From NCBI GenBank assembly GCA_014871385.1, contig CM026427.1:1-64000 (forward strand): DNA of 64,000 nt, in the 5' to 3' direction. The DNA is from Ceratodon purpureus. Lineage: Eukaryota; Streptophyta; Bryopsida; Pseudoditrichales; Ditrichaceae. The first letter of the stretch is position 1. Each line of letters starts with the position of its first letter. The position numbers were made by a program, and so were the translations under genes. The notes under the pieces were generated by a model. The model saw nothing but the letters and a program-made list of their open reading frames with translations. It was not told the DNA's origin and did no database searches. Positions 22,752-32,700 of the stretch are shown one piece after another.

Positions 22752-22754
22752 TCA
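22685..22754 (-). promoter_or_regulatory. Gag-pol stop-codon readthrough signal (UGA-CGG plus 3' stem)
   Basis: On the minus strand gag ends with TGA at 22754-22752, followed by CGG TTT GTG. Gag and pol are in the same frame. Ten bases after the stop, CGGAACTAC (22741-22733) is perfectly complementary to GTAGTTCCG (22693-22685), giving a 9 bp stem closing a 39-base loop. UGA followed by CGG with a downstream stem-loop is the established type II readthrough context of tobra-, peclu- and furovirus replicase genes. Function here is inferred from this match and from the frame arrangement. Confidence 0.8.
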
Positions 22755-24422
22755 TTTGTCCGGGTTCTCTATCCCACCCGAGTGACCGTAGTTTAGCCCA
22801 GTCATCTCTCTCGGAGGAACCTCCACCTGTTTGAAAGTCGGGCGGGGTTGTGCCGGTTTGGCACACTGAGGAGCCGTATGACCGTACTCCCCGCAATTTT
22901 GGCACGGAAGGATCCGCGGTGCTCCCTGCCCCTGTCGCTCAAACGGACAGTTAGGTGCGTAATGATCCGGGCTCCCACAGTTAAAGCAGTACCCGTGGGT
23001 CGGCTTCTGGTACATCGGCCTACCCGGAACGTTCTGTGGGATCCGGTATCCGGCGGGAGGACGGGCTATCTGGATCGGAGCCTTCCCTCGTCCGTAAGTG
23101 GTCTGAACCTGATACACAGGTTGGTACTCCTCCATCTGAAACTCTTCCTCTTCCGGATAGGCAAAGTATACTTCTTCTTCCGGATGGACGTAGTGGATCC
23201 GTTTCTGGCGGGGTTCAGTACACTCCGGAGGATAATGTCCTTGCTTTCCGCAGTTAGCACACCACACATTAGCTCTGCTGGTGGGAATCATTTTACGAGG
23301 TTTCCGATTCTCGGAAAGGTGGACGTTGAGTTCGGCAATCGATTCTCGGATCTCCTTCATCTCCTTCATGACCTTCCGAGAATCGTCATCCTCCACTTTC
23401 ACCTTGATCAACTCTCGGTTCCGTCTTGGCCGGGTGTCTCTACTGGAGCCGCCTCGGCGTTTCGAGGCTTCCCTGGAGTCCTCTTCCGACTGATCGGAAC
23501 TGGATGAAGTGGAATCGCTCTTACTGGTAGAGTCGGAATCTTCCGAGGAGGACTCGTGCCTCCGACGGCGCTCTCTCTCCTTCCGGATCTTCTTGCCCCG
23601 CTTCTCGGTATGCTTCAGAGACTTCCGTAGAGATTGGGCTGAGTTCTCATAGTTCTGAGCCGCTTCCACGGCTTCCTGGAGTGTGGCGGGACGGGTTTGT
23701 CGGATCTGAAACCCCATCTCCTCTGGAAATCCGGCGACAAACCATTCCACTTGTACACTCGGAGCTATGGCTGTAGTGAGTTTCTGTATGAGCGCCTTTA
23801 CTCTCTGACTGTACTTCCGTACTGACTCGGAAGATCTCATCGTCATTCGACTCAGCTTTCCGAGTGCGCGAGCCTCTCCTCCGGCCTCACGGAACGTACG
23901 TCGGAATAAGGTCACGAAACTCGTCCAGTCGTTACGTGTGCGTTCCGGAACGTCTTGGTACCACTGTAGAGCTTCTCCCTTCAGAAGACCTTGGAATATT
24001 CTTCTCTTCGCATCCGGATCTTCCTGATTGGCCAGAGCGATGGACTCGAACTCACAGAGCCATTCGTCCACGTCTTGACTTCCGTCTCCTTTGAATCGGT
24101 TGTACTTCAGTCGGGTAGAGGGTGCCATTGGATTGTCTTCCTCGTCTTCTTCCTCTTCCTCGGTCTCCTCTTCTACTCCTGCGTCGGCTTCGACTTCGTC
24201 AGCTACGACCTCTTCTTCTTCCGGATCTGGAGCTGTACCTGCTCCGGCTGTGGAGGTTCCGGCCAACGACACCACGATTACGTCTCCTTCTCGTTCTACA
24301 GCAGTCTGGATCCGGGGAAGTAGATTCGTTCCCGGTAGATCGTGTACCAAAACTCTTCCCCTCTTCTGTAGCAACCGAGTGGATCTTCTTCCCCCTAACT
24401 CTTCCGGTTGCGCCCCAACCAT
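22752..24422 (-). CDS. gag: Gag with three zinc knuckles
   Basis: The first ATG after an upstream in-frame TAA is at 24422, giving 556 residues; the frame is open from 24581 but begins with GTG. The N-terminal third is very acidic (Glu/Asp runs). A Retrotrans_gag-like capsid domain follows (NRFKGDGSQDVDEWLCEFE, then GLLKGEALQWY). A basic and Ser-rich linker leads to three CCHC knuckles of the form C-x2-C-x4-H-x4-C: CANCGKQGHYPPEC, CFNCGSPDHYAPNC and CQNCGEYGHTAPQC. Three knuckles is more than the usual one or two for plant gypsy Gag. It would assemble the virus-like particle and package RNA. The terminal UGA lies in a readthrough context leading into pol. Confidence 0.9.
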   Translation of the reverse strand: MVGAQPEELGGRRSTRLLQKRGRVLVHDLPGTNLLPRIQTAVEREGDVIVVSLAGTSTAGAGTAPDPEEEEVVADEVEADAGVEEETEEEEEDEEDNPMAPSTRLKYNRFKGDGSQDVDEWLCEFESIALANQEDPDAKRRIFQGLLKGEALQWYQDVPERTRNDWTSFVTLFRRTFREAGGEARALGKLSRMTMRSSESVRKYSQRVKALIQKLTTAIAPSVQVEWFVAGFPEEMGFQIRQTRPATLQEAVEAAQNYENSAQSLRKSLKHTEKRGKKIRKERERRRRHESSSEDSDSTSKSDSTSSSSDQSEEDSREASKRRGGSSRDTRPRRNRELIKVKVEDDDSRKVMKEMKEIRESIAELNVHLSENRKPRKMIPTSRANVWCANCGKQGHYPPECTEPRQKRIHYVHPEEEVYFAYPEEEEFQMEEYQPVYQVQTTYGRGKAPIQIARPPAGYRIPQNVPGRPMYQKPTHGYCFNCGSPDHYAPNCPFERQGQGAPRILPCQNCGEYGHTAPQCAKPAQPRPTFKQVEVPPREMTGLNYGHSGGIENPDK

Positions 24423-24592
24423 GGAAGAGATTGGGAATTCTTCTTCCGATTCCTCGGAAGGCAAGATCTGTACGTAAGACTTCCGACTACAGCATATCCA
24501 CCTAAATGAAGCCTTCACGGTCTGACTCCACTTTTCTTCAAATCTGCGCTCACTTATCTTTCGAGTATCCACCTGGTTCACAGCTTATCGAA

Positions 24593-24610
24593 TCCCCGGC
24601 AGCGGCGCCA
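24593..24610 (-). other. Primer-binding site, tRNA-Asp type
   Basis: Ten bases inside the 5' LTR the minus strand reads TGGCGCCGCTGCCGGGGA. From knowledge of plant tRNA-Asp(GTC), whose 3' end is ...CCCCGGCAACGGCGCCA, this is complementary except at one position. tRNA-Asp priming is known for Athila/Tat-lineage elements. The 10-base gap to the LTR is longer than the usual 0-5. Confidence 0.75.
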
Positions 24611-25554
24611 GATTTTTACGTGTCGGAACACGGAAACGCAACTAACATCCGGATAGCGCTCTAATTGAGCGTAAACTTCCGTACTGTCACTAGGTTCCGA
24701 GTATCGTCCAGGGATTCAATAGTGTTTCACCAAGTAGTTACTTCTAATCGTTCCGAGCCTTGCCACTGCTCGGATAGTGTCCTCGGAACGTAACTCCCGA
24801 ACTATCTCCTTCTCTATTCTTCTCTCATTAGGTGTTTCGTCCACAAACCCCAACGTCTCGGATCAGTTACCGTCTCACAACTGTCCTAGAGTACTCTGGC
24901 CAGCAGGTCACACAAACGATCCTCTCCGATCCGTGGGACTACAACGACAAACCAATCCGGATCTGGGAGAACCAGGATCCGATTATCCCTAGGCGACCCG
25001 TACCACGTTCCGACTCCCCCTCTCACTGTGCACGGAACCTCTTCAGAAGTTCAGGGAGCCCGACCAAGTAGTTCTTGATCCGCTTCGACCCTAGCGACGG
25101 CTATTCCGTATGAGGTTGATTTGGGGACGGAACAGTGAGGCTTCACTCCTACGACAATCCGCTAAATCTTTCCGCTCAATCCCAATTCCTTTCCGGTTTG
25201 GGTCTCGTCGCAACTCCCATCACCTTCCTATCCGAGCTACAGCGGAACTCCCATATCCTTCCCGGATCATTCACACTTAGCGGGAAATCACGCACAGTAC
25301 TTACAAAACACAAATACTTTACTGATAAGGAATATAGGGGGAAAACATGCAAAACGAAGACCCGGATCACCTCGCCTGCCTGGTTTAAGTAAGCAGGGGC
25401 TTCCACAAAAGCGGCGGCGCCGGCAATTCAATCAAAACCCTAATCCCTAACTACCTACCTAGAATTCTACTTTACGACTAGGACGGATCTCCTGATCCGG
25501 AATCTACGCCTATAAATCCGGAAAGTTACGACAAGTGGCAGTGAGAGGAATCTA

Positions 25555-27750
25555 TCACTTCTTTGTCTTCTTGTGGCTCTCCTGCTCGCGATCCTTCGAC
25601 CTGGTCACCCGCGGCTCTGATCCGCCCGCCTCTGCTGCTCGTGCCGCCTTGCGTCTAGCACTCCGTTCCGCCTTTGACTCCCTCTCCTGAGCCTCCAAAG
25701 ACAACCGGGTAACGATCCGGGGCTTGGGAGAATTGGGCGATTTCGGGATCATATGTGCGGGAGGAGTTCCGGACGTCGGAGTCTGAGTTTCAGTTCCGGT
25801 GGTCCTGACCGGAGAGCTCCCATGCGTCTCTGAGTCGGACTCGGAAATTGTAATCGGCTCCTTCCTTTTCCGCAATCTCCGGAAATCACCGACAGTGTTC
25901 GGAGGGGAACCCGCTGCTGGCGTTCCGGTGGGAGTAGGCGTCACCGTTCCGGTCTTGGCTGTGGGTGAAGGGGTCAATCCCCCCTCCTGAGTTACTCGGG
26001 TCCGTCCGGGTGGTGAAATAGGTCGTCCCCATTCCGGTCCCGCTACCTCCCCTCGGTAATTCGCAATGATCACTTCCTCTCCGAGTCGTGGAAGAACATC
26101 CGGCGGCACGGTCCGAGTCACCTGTTCCGAAACCGTCCTCTCCTCGATCCGCCTCTCGGTGACTGTCGTTCCGGTCACCTCCACCTGTCCTCTGGGGATC
26201 GCGCAGCTCTGCTGGACTGTACTGGTTCCGGGTGACGCCACTGGTGCTTGGTGTTCCCGGATCGCCTCCGCAATCGTCCGATTTGTCATGGCGGCCTCTT
26301 CGACCGTCATCTGTTCTGCTGCTTGGAGGTTACTCCCTATCGGGGTTCGGAACCCCACTCCGCGAGATTCTCCTACCACGGCGCGAGAGGGCGATCCGGG
26401 GAGCGGAAGACCCCGGCCAGCGACTACGAGACTGGGACTTCCGGTGCTCGGATTGAGCAGCTGCCGGACCTTCTTCAGGATCATGTTCATCGAGTGCTCG
26501 CATTTGGAGAGGATCTTGATGATCTTCTGCTTGTCCTCGAAATCAGCCGGCTGCACTACGTTCTCATCAAACAGCCGGGCCTTGTTGATTACCGCTCCCG
26601 AACTTCCCACCAACTTCCGAAGCTCCCCCAAAGTCTCCTCCTGCTCGGCGTGGAACTTACGGATCTCGTCACTCTTTGCCGCCAGCTCCTTCGTCAGCTC
26701 CTGCAACTGAAGCTCCAGCCGCTTCTTCTCACTCCGGAGAGTTGGGGCATCCTTCAACAACTCCACTTCTCGGATCACCTCTTCCGGTAAGCACCCTCCC
26801 AGCGCTGTACAGACCCTCCGGAACAGGGTTTCGATCCGATCATAAGAAGCTTGAGCCCGGTGAGTCTCCTCCCGAATCCCCCGAAACAGGTCCACCGGAA
26901 ATCCCCGATCGGAACTGACCTCTCTCCGTTCCGGATCTCCCCGGGCCGTAGACGGCTCCGCGTGTCGTGACGGAGCCTGCTCCGATCTCGACCTGGACTG
27001 AGCCCTAGTAGCGCCAGGGTTCGGAACCTCCCTCGTATCGTCCTCATCTTCCGAGTCCGTTGTATCCGAGGGCTCACCTCGCGGATCGGGTTCCATTCCG
27101 GGCGGAATCTCCGAGAAGTTGAGGCAGTTCTTCGCGTGCGTATACGTCTCGTCCTCCTTATCGGTCAGCAAGTCATACGCATGGTAAAGGTGAAAGAGGA
27201 AAGGGGAGAGTGGGGTCGGCTTCTTTCCGATCGTCGGAACCATCTTCTGCACCACTTCCGCCATGAGTGCAGCCCAATTCACCGGACGTTCTCCTGTATA
27301 CGCTCCGAGGATGGTATTCCCGACCGTAATGGTAACTTGTGCCGGTTTCTGCGGATACAGGATCGGAACGAGGAAAGCTAAGACCTGCCTCTGCCTCCTA
27401 TCCTTGCAGGCGTCTATCTCGTATCCATTGTTCCTATGGATCTTCCCGTGGAACCTATCCTGCACGTACTGATCCGTTCGGGTCGCCCAAAGGAGTCCCT
27501 TCTGCTCGAAACCGTAAGCTTCCGCCCACTGTTCCGCATTCCACAGCGTGGGCTTGCCTCGGATCGTATTATCCCACCGGTTGTCCGGACCTTCCAGGAC
27601 CTCCCTCACCATCACCTCACTCTTCAGTAACCACGGCCGTGCCAACAATCCCTCACACCTCATCCGAGTGAGGTCGGTGATCAGTTCCTCCATATCCGAT
27701 TCCTTCACTGGAGTTCCGGGGCTAAGGACGCAACACTGCACGCGCGCCAT
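25555..27750 (-). CDS. LTR-encoded 731-residue protein (5' LTR copy)
   Basis: Same gene as at 15843-18038, differing by one residue. In this LTR it is the first open frame downstream of the LTR promoter and precedes gag by about 1.1 kb, so scanning ribosomes would meet it first on a full-length RNA. Its perfect preservation in both LTRs follows from reverse-transcription copying. Its length, globular N-terminus and coiled coil suggest a functional protein rather than a chance frame. A role in regulation, nuclear targeting or packaging is speculation. Confidence 0.8.
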   Translation of the reverse strand: MARVQCCVLSPGTPVKESDMEELITDLTRMRCEGLLARPWLLKSEVMVREVLEGPDNRWDNTIRGKPTLWNAEQWAEAYGFEQKGLLWATRTDQYVQDRFHGKIHRNNGYEIDACKDRRQRQVLAFLVPILYPQKPAQVTITVGNTILGAYTGERPVNWAALMAEVVQKMVPTIGKKPTPLSPFLFHLYHAYDLLTDKEDETYTHAKNCLNFSEIPPGMEPDPRGEPSDTTDSEDEDDTREVPNPGATRAQSRSRSEQAPSRHAEPSTARGDPERREVSSDRGFPVDLFRGIREETHRAQASYDRIETLFRRVCTALGGCLPEEVIREVELLKDAPTLRSEKKRLELQLQELTKELAAKSDEIRKFHAEQEETLGELRKLVGSSGAVINKARLFDENVVQPADFEDKQKIIKILSKCEHSMNMILKKVRQLLNPSTGSPSLVVAGRGLPLPGSPSRAVVGESRGVGFRTPIGSNLQAAEQMTVEEAAMTNRTIAEAIREHQAPVASPGTSTVQQSCAIPRGQVEVTGTTVTERRIEERTVSEQVTRTVPPDVLPRLGEEVIIANYRGEVAGPEWGRPISPPGRTRVTQEGGLTPSPTAKTGTVTPTPTGTPAAGSPPNTVGDFRRLRKRKEPITISESDSETHGSSPVRTTGTETQTPTSGTPPAHMIPKSPNSPKPRIVTRLSLEAQERESKAERSARRKAARAAEAGGSEPRVTRSKDREQESHKKTKK

Positions 27751-27901
27751 CTCTATTCCTCACTTCTCTCCCTCTACGATCCGACAGCAAGAAACCCGGC
27801 AATCCAACTGCCGGTGAATCGGAAAGGACAAAGACACCTCACCGCTCTTTCACTCTCTACTCCCAGTTCGCAAAAAGGAACTCCAAACCCTAACACCCTC
27901 G

Positions 27902-27909
27902 CTTATATA
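27902..27909 (-). promoter_or_regulatory. TATA box of the 5' LTR
   Basis: TATATAAG on the minus strand, followed by GC-rich sequence, 152 bp upstream of the ATG at 27750. It is the only good TATA match I found between the start of the LTR and that gene. Confidence 0.65.
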
Positions 27910-28276
27910 CCCCAGGCATAATAAACGCTGTGGCGGCCCGTAATTGCAGCCGCCAACGTACCGGGGTAAACGCCTATCCGAGTCATGATGACTTCCGCGT
28001 CGCTTCGGATCCTTGACGCGGTTACAGTAACGGTCAGTACTCGGATCGTCCACCCGTTCCGTATCTTATCTTCCGAGTTTCCGGAATCCAGGTTCCGGGA
28101 ACACTTCCTACGTTTAACTGTTTTAACGTTTCTGGAGTATCCGATTTGCGTTAACTACTAATGCTGCTAGTGTATGGCCAGTTTTTACCTAATTAACCAA
28201 AAAAAATGAAAAATAAATGGAATACTTACGCCGGCTGGGGCTCTTCCGGTTTATTCTGAGTTTCTCGGATCCCACA

Positions 28277-28281
28277 CCAAG
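28277..28281 (+). other. Target-site duplication, right copy (CCAAG)
   Basis: CCAAG immediately after the LTR's terminal CA, matching 14904-14908. It defines the right boundary of the retrotransposon. Confidence 0.93.
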
Positions 28282-28507
28282 AGAAGGTTGTGAAGGTCTC
28301 AACTGTCAACTAATGAAGTATAAGAGTAAAGATGAATGTCATCTCATAATCATTGATGGTGGACAGTTCTACAAGAAATCAATCTCCAAAATAAGGTTCA
28401 AATCCTTACATGGGAAGAGCCGTTGGCTCGCCCAAGCTGTACTCATCAACTGACCCCGCTCCAATTGGCTAACATCCGCATGTGGATCAAGAGTGCAGCC
28501 GAGGGAA
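28282..28507. other. Intergenic DNA between the retrotransposon and element C
   Basis: Continuation of the target sequence interrupted at 14908. No gene was recognised. It ends where the GTACGTGAG transposon terminus begins. Confidence 0.5.
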
Positions 28508-28806
28508 GCTTGTACGTGAGCGGAGAGCGCAGAGCGGAGAGCGGTGAGCGCAGATTTGGAGAGCGGAGAGCACAGAATGAGGGACAGAACCTAAAAATAG
28601 CACTTTTTTTACTAAAAATAAATTATAAAATTAAAAGATTCGAATATTTTTAGTGTATTTTTGGAAATATACTAATTTTAGTAATTTAGATGACCCTATA
28701 ACCGTGGACTAATTACAGTATTTTCATTGAATTCGTAGTTGATATTCTCTTTTATTGGTGATTAATTTTTTAACGTGCACCAATTACTATGCTCCAGCTC
28801 CTTCTA
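28508..28806 (+). mobile_element. Left terminal region of element C
   Basis: Contains GTACGTGAGCGGAGAGCG (from 28513) followed by further GAGCGG/GAGCGC units and about 240 bp of AT-rich DNA. It is roughly 90% identical by eye to 33501-33800, the left end of element A, and then diverges abruptly. I read it as the left end of an older related transposon whose transposase lies just inside (29711-33500, minus). Confidence 0.7.
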
Positions 28807-29710
28807 ACGGACGTCACTAAAGTGCGAGCCTTGAGCGGTGAGCGGAGAGCGGTGAGCGGTAACTTTGCGGATATTTTGATGTATTTGGGAATTTAGAGCG
28901 ATATGGTTATGGTATTTTATGGATTAACAATTTTTTGGGTTTTGAAATTTCTAAATTTAGTTCGTAATGGGACCTATTACCGTGGACAGTCTCAGCAAAA
29001 TTAATACTTGGCCTGATCTATGGCCGTGGAAATTATTGTATTACGGTTTTCGGGTGCGTTAGTGGCCTCCACTCGTGGATTCCTGTTATAGAGACTGGTC
29101 AGCCGGGTCTTTTTATAAGGACAGGCCGTGAGGTAACACTGTAGCGCTGAATTTCTCTTCAGTGTGTCGTGAGCCACGGAGGTAGGGGATGAACGTCAGC
29201 CAACAGCCACTGCCGATGATTCCAACCCAAGCAAGCGTCGAAAACTGGAGGACAATGAATTCTCACTTTGCGCACGAACAAAAAGATTAGACCATACATG
29301 TGCAACATATCATACAAAAGTATGCACGTTCTGCAAAGTACAACAGAACAAGTGGTAGTTTATCCCATTCATGGACCTATGACAAAGGTGGGTCAGTAGT
29401 ACACCTCCCCTTCAGTAAGAGTTCTCTCGGTTTAGGGAGTCTGGAAAAGGATTGTTCGAGCCTAGGCACACATATGTGACTTCCTCCCAGACCCTTTTAC
29501 ATGGATTTCTTCAGGAATTACACAGTTCTTTAAATGACTTGCAAAATGGTTCTTAACAGCGCTTAAGAAAAATAAGGGCGTGATTCACAAGAATGGGAAC
29601 AACGATTTACAGTGCAAGTGCAAATTTGTGGTAGTGGCCCTTTTAGTCTCACTACTTCGTCATCCAGATGAATTCAGGCGATACATGTGCGAATAACGAA
29701 TCAGATATCA
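28807..29710. other. Element C interior between its left end and its transposase gene
   Basis: No gene was recognised. A second cluster of GAGCGG/GAGCGGT units lies at about 28833-28860. Two variants of a subterminal motif, TATTACCGTGGA at 28975-28986 and TATGGCCGTGGA at 29019-29030, join the TATAACCGTGGA at 28697-28708. Such repeated motifs near transposon ends commonly bind transposase. Confidence 0.5.
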
Positions 29711-32700
29711 CTACTTCTCCAGGTGCTTCAAAAGGCCACTCTCTAGGACTCGCTTGACTTCGTTGAAGCTAAAACTAGCTGCATGAATGAATGTATCCGA
29801 CTCCGAATCAAGACCGCAAACTACACTGAGAAGGTAGTACAAATGCTTACAATTAGCCCATTGACCCCGCTTCCCAAGTGCCGTCATTGCCATCTCCTTG
29901 AAGTTTGGGCAAGTGCAGGCAGGGTGCTGTGAAATGGTCAGGTAGTATTGTTGTACCTTTGGAAGCTTCCCAGAATCCAGTGTGACAATGCATCCCAGGG
30001 CTGGGGCAGGCAGCATGCAAAGCTTGCTGACCTTCGCGTTCAACGATAAGGCAGAGGCACAATTATTGCTATGCTTGGTCGACGGGGCCTTCTTGTTCCG
30101 TCGGATGAGCTTCCCTGATCGCCGGGTAGGGAACTCATCCGGGTATGCCGGCGTAGGGTAGGCGGAGAGGTCCACTGCCGCGGCCCGGTCTTGGAAGAGT
30201 CTTCTTGGTGACATCTCCTTCTGTTGAGGGAGTCTGAAGCCGGCATTCTCTAGAGAGAGGATCTCTTTCTTCGTCAACTTCGTCCCAATCTTCACAGGCC
30301 ACACCTCAGGTACCTTTGGCACCGATAGTACCCACTTCCGCTTGCTACCCTTGACGCACCTGTCAATGTCGTCATTGCAGAAAAAGAACTGATGAGTCTC
30401 TATTCTGTCCTTCTGGTAGTTCTTCATGGGGCCTGTGTATGTCGGCGCAGCCGTGCTCTTCCCGTGCTGCACAATTCGTGCCACGCATTTCTTCTTAGTC
30501 ACAGCGTGTTGGGCGAAGCAAGCCTTAGCGGACGTCTTAGGAAGTCGTGCAATGTGCCACTCGGAAGGGTTGCAGGCGGTCTCTTCAACTGAAGTGACGT
30601 GATGGTACTCGACTGGAGGTGGACAGTGCTTAGGGTGGAGGTCGGCTTCGTCCGCTTCAGTGCTTGTAGGAGAGTCTGCTATTACCACCGTCGGAGGGTA
30701 GTCGCTCTCCAGACGTGCAGCTCTAGTCTGGACACGAGGTCTTGACACGGTGATCTTGTCTGGCCTATGAGACTCTCGTTCATCTCCGAAGGCAACATCA
30801 GGTTTTCGTTTTAGTGAGACACAGACCTCCTCCCCTTCGAGATGCGGGTCCCTTGTGCACCACTCGCCCGCTCCTGGCATGTTCATAATCGCTTCATGTA
30901 GGACCTTCGGGTTCCCTGTCCTCGCTGCAGATCTCTGTGCACGTCGGAGGCTGAGCTCTTCTTTTGACGGACCTTTCCCGGGACGCTCCCCCTTCAAGAA
31001 CTGGAAGTAGGCAACGCATTGCATGAACGCCCTTACAAAGTCGTCGACAGCTGCAACGTACAAGTCGCTGCCCCGATCTCCAGACTGCTGCTTCCACCTG
31101 TTGTGAATTGATTCAGCAAGATTGCACGACGGCATTTCCGCCAGCTCTTCCTCAGTGTGATTCTGCGCACATTAGGGGTTAGGTTAGGGTTTAGGGTCCA
31201 ATTACTGACTGCGAAGCAAAAACAGTGCCACCAGCAAGAGTCCTCGTCACCGAGGCCAATTGCCAAGCGCTGCAAGGCTGCTGCATTGGGCGCTAACTCA
31301 AGGCATGGAGCAACATGAAAGACCAGACTGAGTACCCCCAGCAAGAGTCCTCGGCACCGAGGCAAATTGCCAAGGGCTGCAAGGCTGCTGCATTGGGCGC
31401 TTAGTCAAGGCATGGAGCATCATGAAAGACCAGACTCAGTACCCCCAGCAAGAGTCCTCGGCACCGAGGCAAATTGCCAAGGGCTGCAAGGCTGCTGCAT
31501 TGGGCGCTTAGTCAAGGCATGGAGCATCATGAAAGACCAGACTCAGTACCCCCAGCAAGAGTCCCCGGCACCGAGGCCAATAGCCAAGGGCTGCAAGGCT
31601 GCTGGATTCGGCGGTAGGTCATGCCTCGGAGGATCAGAAATGAGCAGATTCTGTACTCCCACCTGGAGTACTCGGCACCGAGGGCTGAAAGGGTGCTGCA
31701 CTGGACGCTAGGGCATCGCAAGGAGCATCACGAGAGAGCAAATTCTTTACCTTCACCAAGTTACCTAAGATGCGATAGACACCTGAAAGGCCGAGAGATA
31801 GCTTACCAGTTCCATGAAGCCTCCCCACTGCCGATAGCGATGGTGCCAGAACGAGAGCCACGTCTCCATGTTGGAGAGCCCTTTTCCAGTTGCAGCGCCG
31901 GATGACATCCACCATGCTCGGATTGCCAAGAATTTTGTTTCAGCTTCGGCCACTGTCGTCGCATTCTTGTACTGTTGGCAGAGTTTGATATGTTGTGCTC
32001 GGAGGTCCTGTCGAATGTTTGCGTTTGTATGTTGCTCCAAAGACTGCCTCCAATGAAATAGGCATGTCCTCTCCCTGTCAACCATCCTCTCGGAGGCGTT
32101 ACCGCTCCCATAGATAATTCGAACTGCGTTCCAATTCGCTTGGGCACCGTCTGCCATGAAGCCCTTAAAGTTTACTCTCGCGACCCCGTGAGTCTCCATG
32201 ATGGCATTCAAATTCTTCCACAGCACGGACTGGGCTGCCGTGTCCTCCGATTGCATGTCGCACGCAGCGATTGTCATTATCCGACAGTAAGTTGGGTCGT
32301 AGACGTGGCAGGCCATCGTTACCCAGTCCCTTACTCGCCTCACGTGGTCAAACATGATCCACGCATCCTCCAAGTCACCGCCTGTCTGCATACGCTTAAC
32401 TAGATCGACTCCAGAACCCGGCCCTACCTCAGACATCTTGAAGACATACACCTTCGTCGCATCATCGCCTTGCCCCGGGAACATGTTATTCTGGATAAAC
32501 TTCCAGTTGCTGAACCCCCGCAGCATCCTGATGCCATCCATAGTCCCAAAGCGCCTAACATTCTTGAACGACGTAATGCAATTTCGGATGTTTGGAGAAG
32601 AGAGGTGCTTACAGCGGTCGAATATTGGTTCGAGCTCCTCCAATTCAAGAATCTTCTGCGGTTCACCTTCCTTGGCCAGAAGTAACGGGCCCAGCAGCTC

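Larger units (their letters stand above)
14909..28276 (-). mobile_element. Complete Ty3/gypsy LTR retrotransposon, non-chromovirus (Athila/Tat-like)
   Basis: The element is 13,368 bp and lies on the minus strand: 5' LTR 28276-24621, primer site, gag, pol, polypurine tract, 3' LTR 18563-14909. Both LTRs begin TG and end CA, and the element is flanked by CCAAG. Pol order is protease, reverse transcriptase, RNase H, integrase, which is the Ty3/gypsy order. A GPY/F module follows integrase and there is no chromodomain, so it is not a chromovirus. A tRNA-Asp-like primer site is known from Athila/Tat-lineage plant elements. I found only five differences between the two 3.65 kb LTRs, and every gene is open, so insertion is very recent and the element may be active. 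The LTRs are unusually long and each carries a 731-codon gene. Confidence 0.95.
24621..28276 (-). repeat. 5' LTR (3,656 bp)
   Basis: Direct repeat of 14909-18563. A TATA box at 27902-27909 implies transcription starts near 27875, so U3 is about 400 bp and everything down to 24621, including the 731-codon gene, would be R/U5 leader. That is an exceptional leader of over 3 kb before the primer site. A second, weaker TATA-like string (CCCCTATATT, minus strand, 25340-25331) lies downstream of the gene and could serve a separate gag-pol transcript. Confidence 0.93.

Noticed and set aside
14909-28276. Two separate LTR-free tandem genes rather than one element
   Set aside because: TG...CA ends, matching CCAAG flanks, primer site and polypurine tract in the correct places show that the duplicated 3.65 kb blocks are LTRs.
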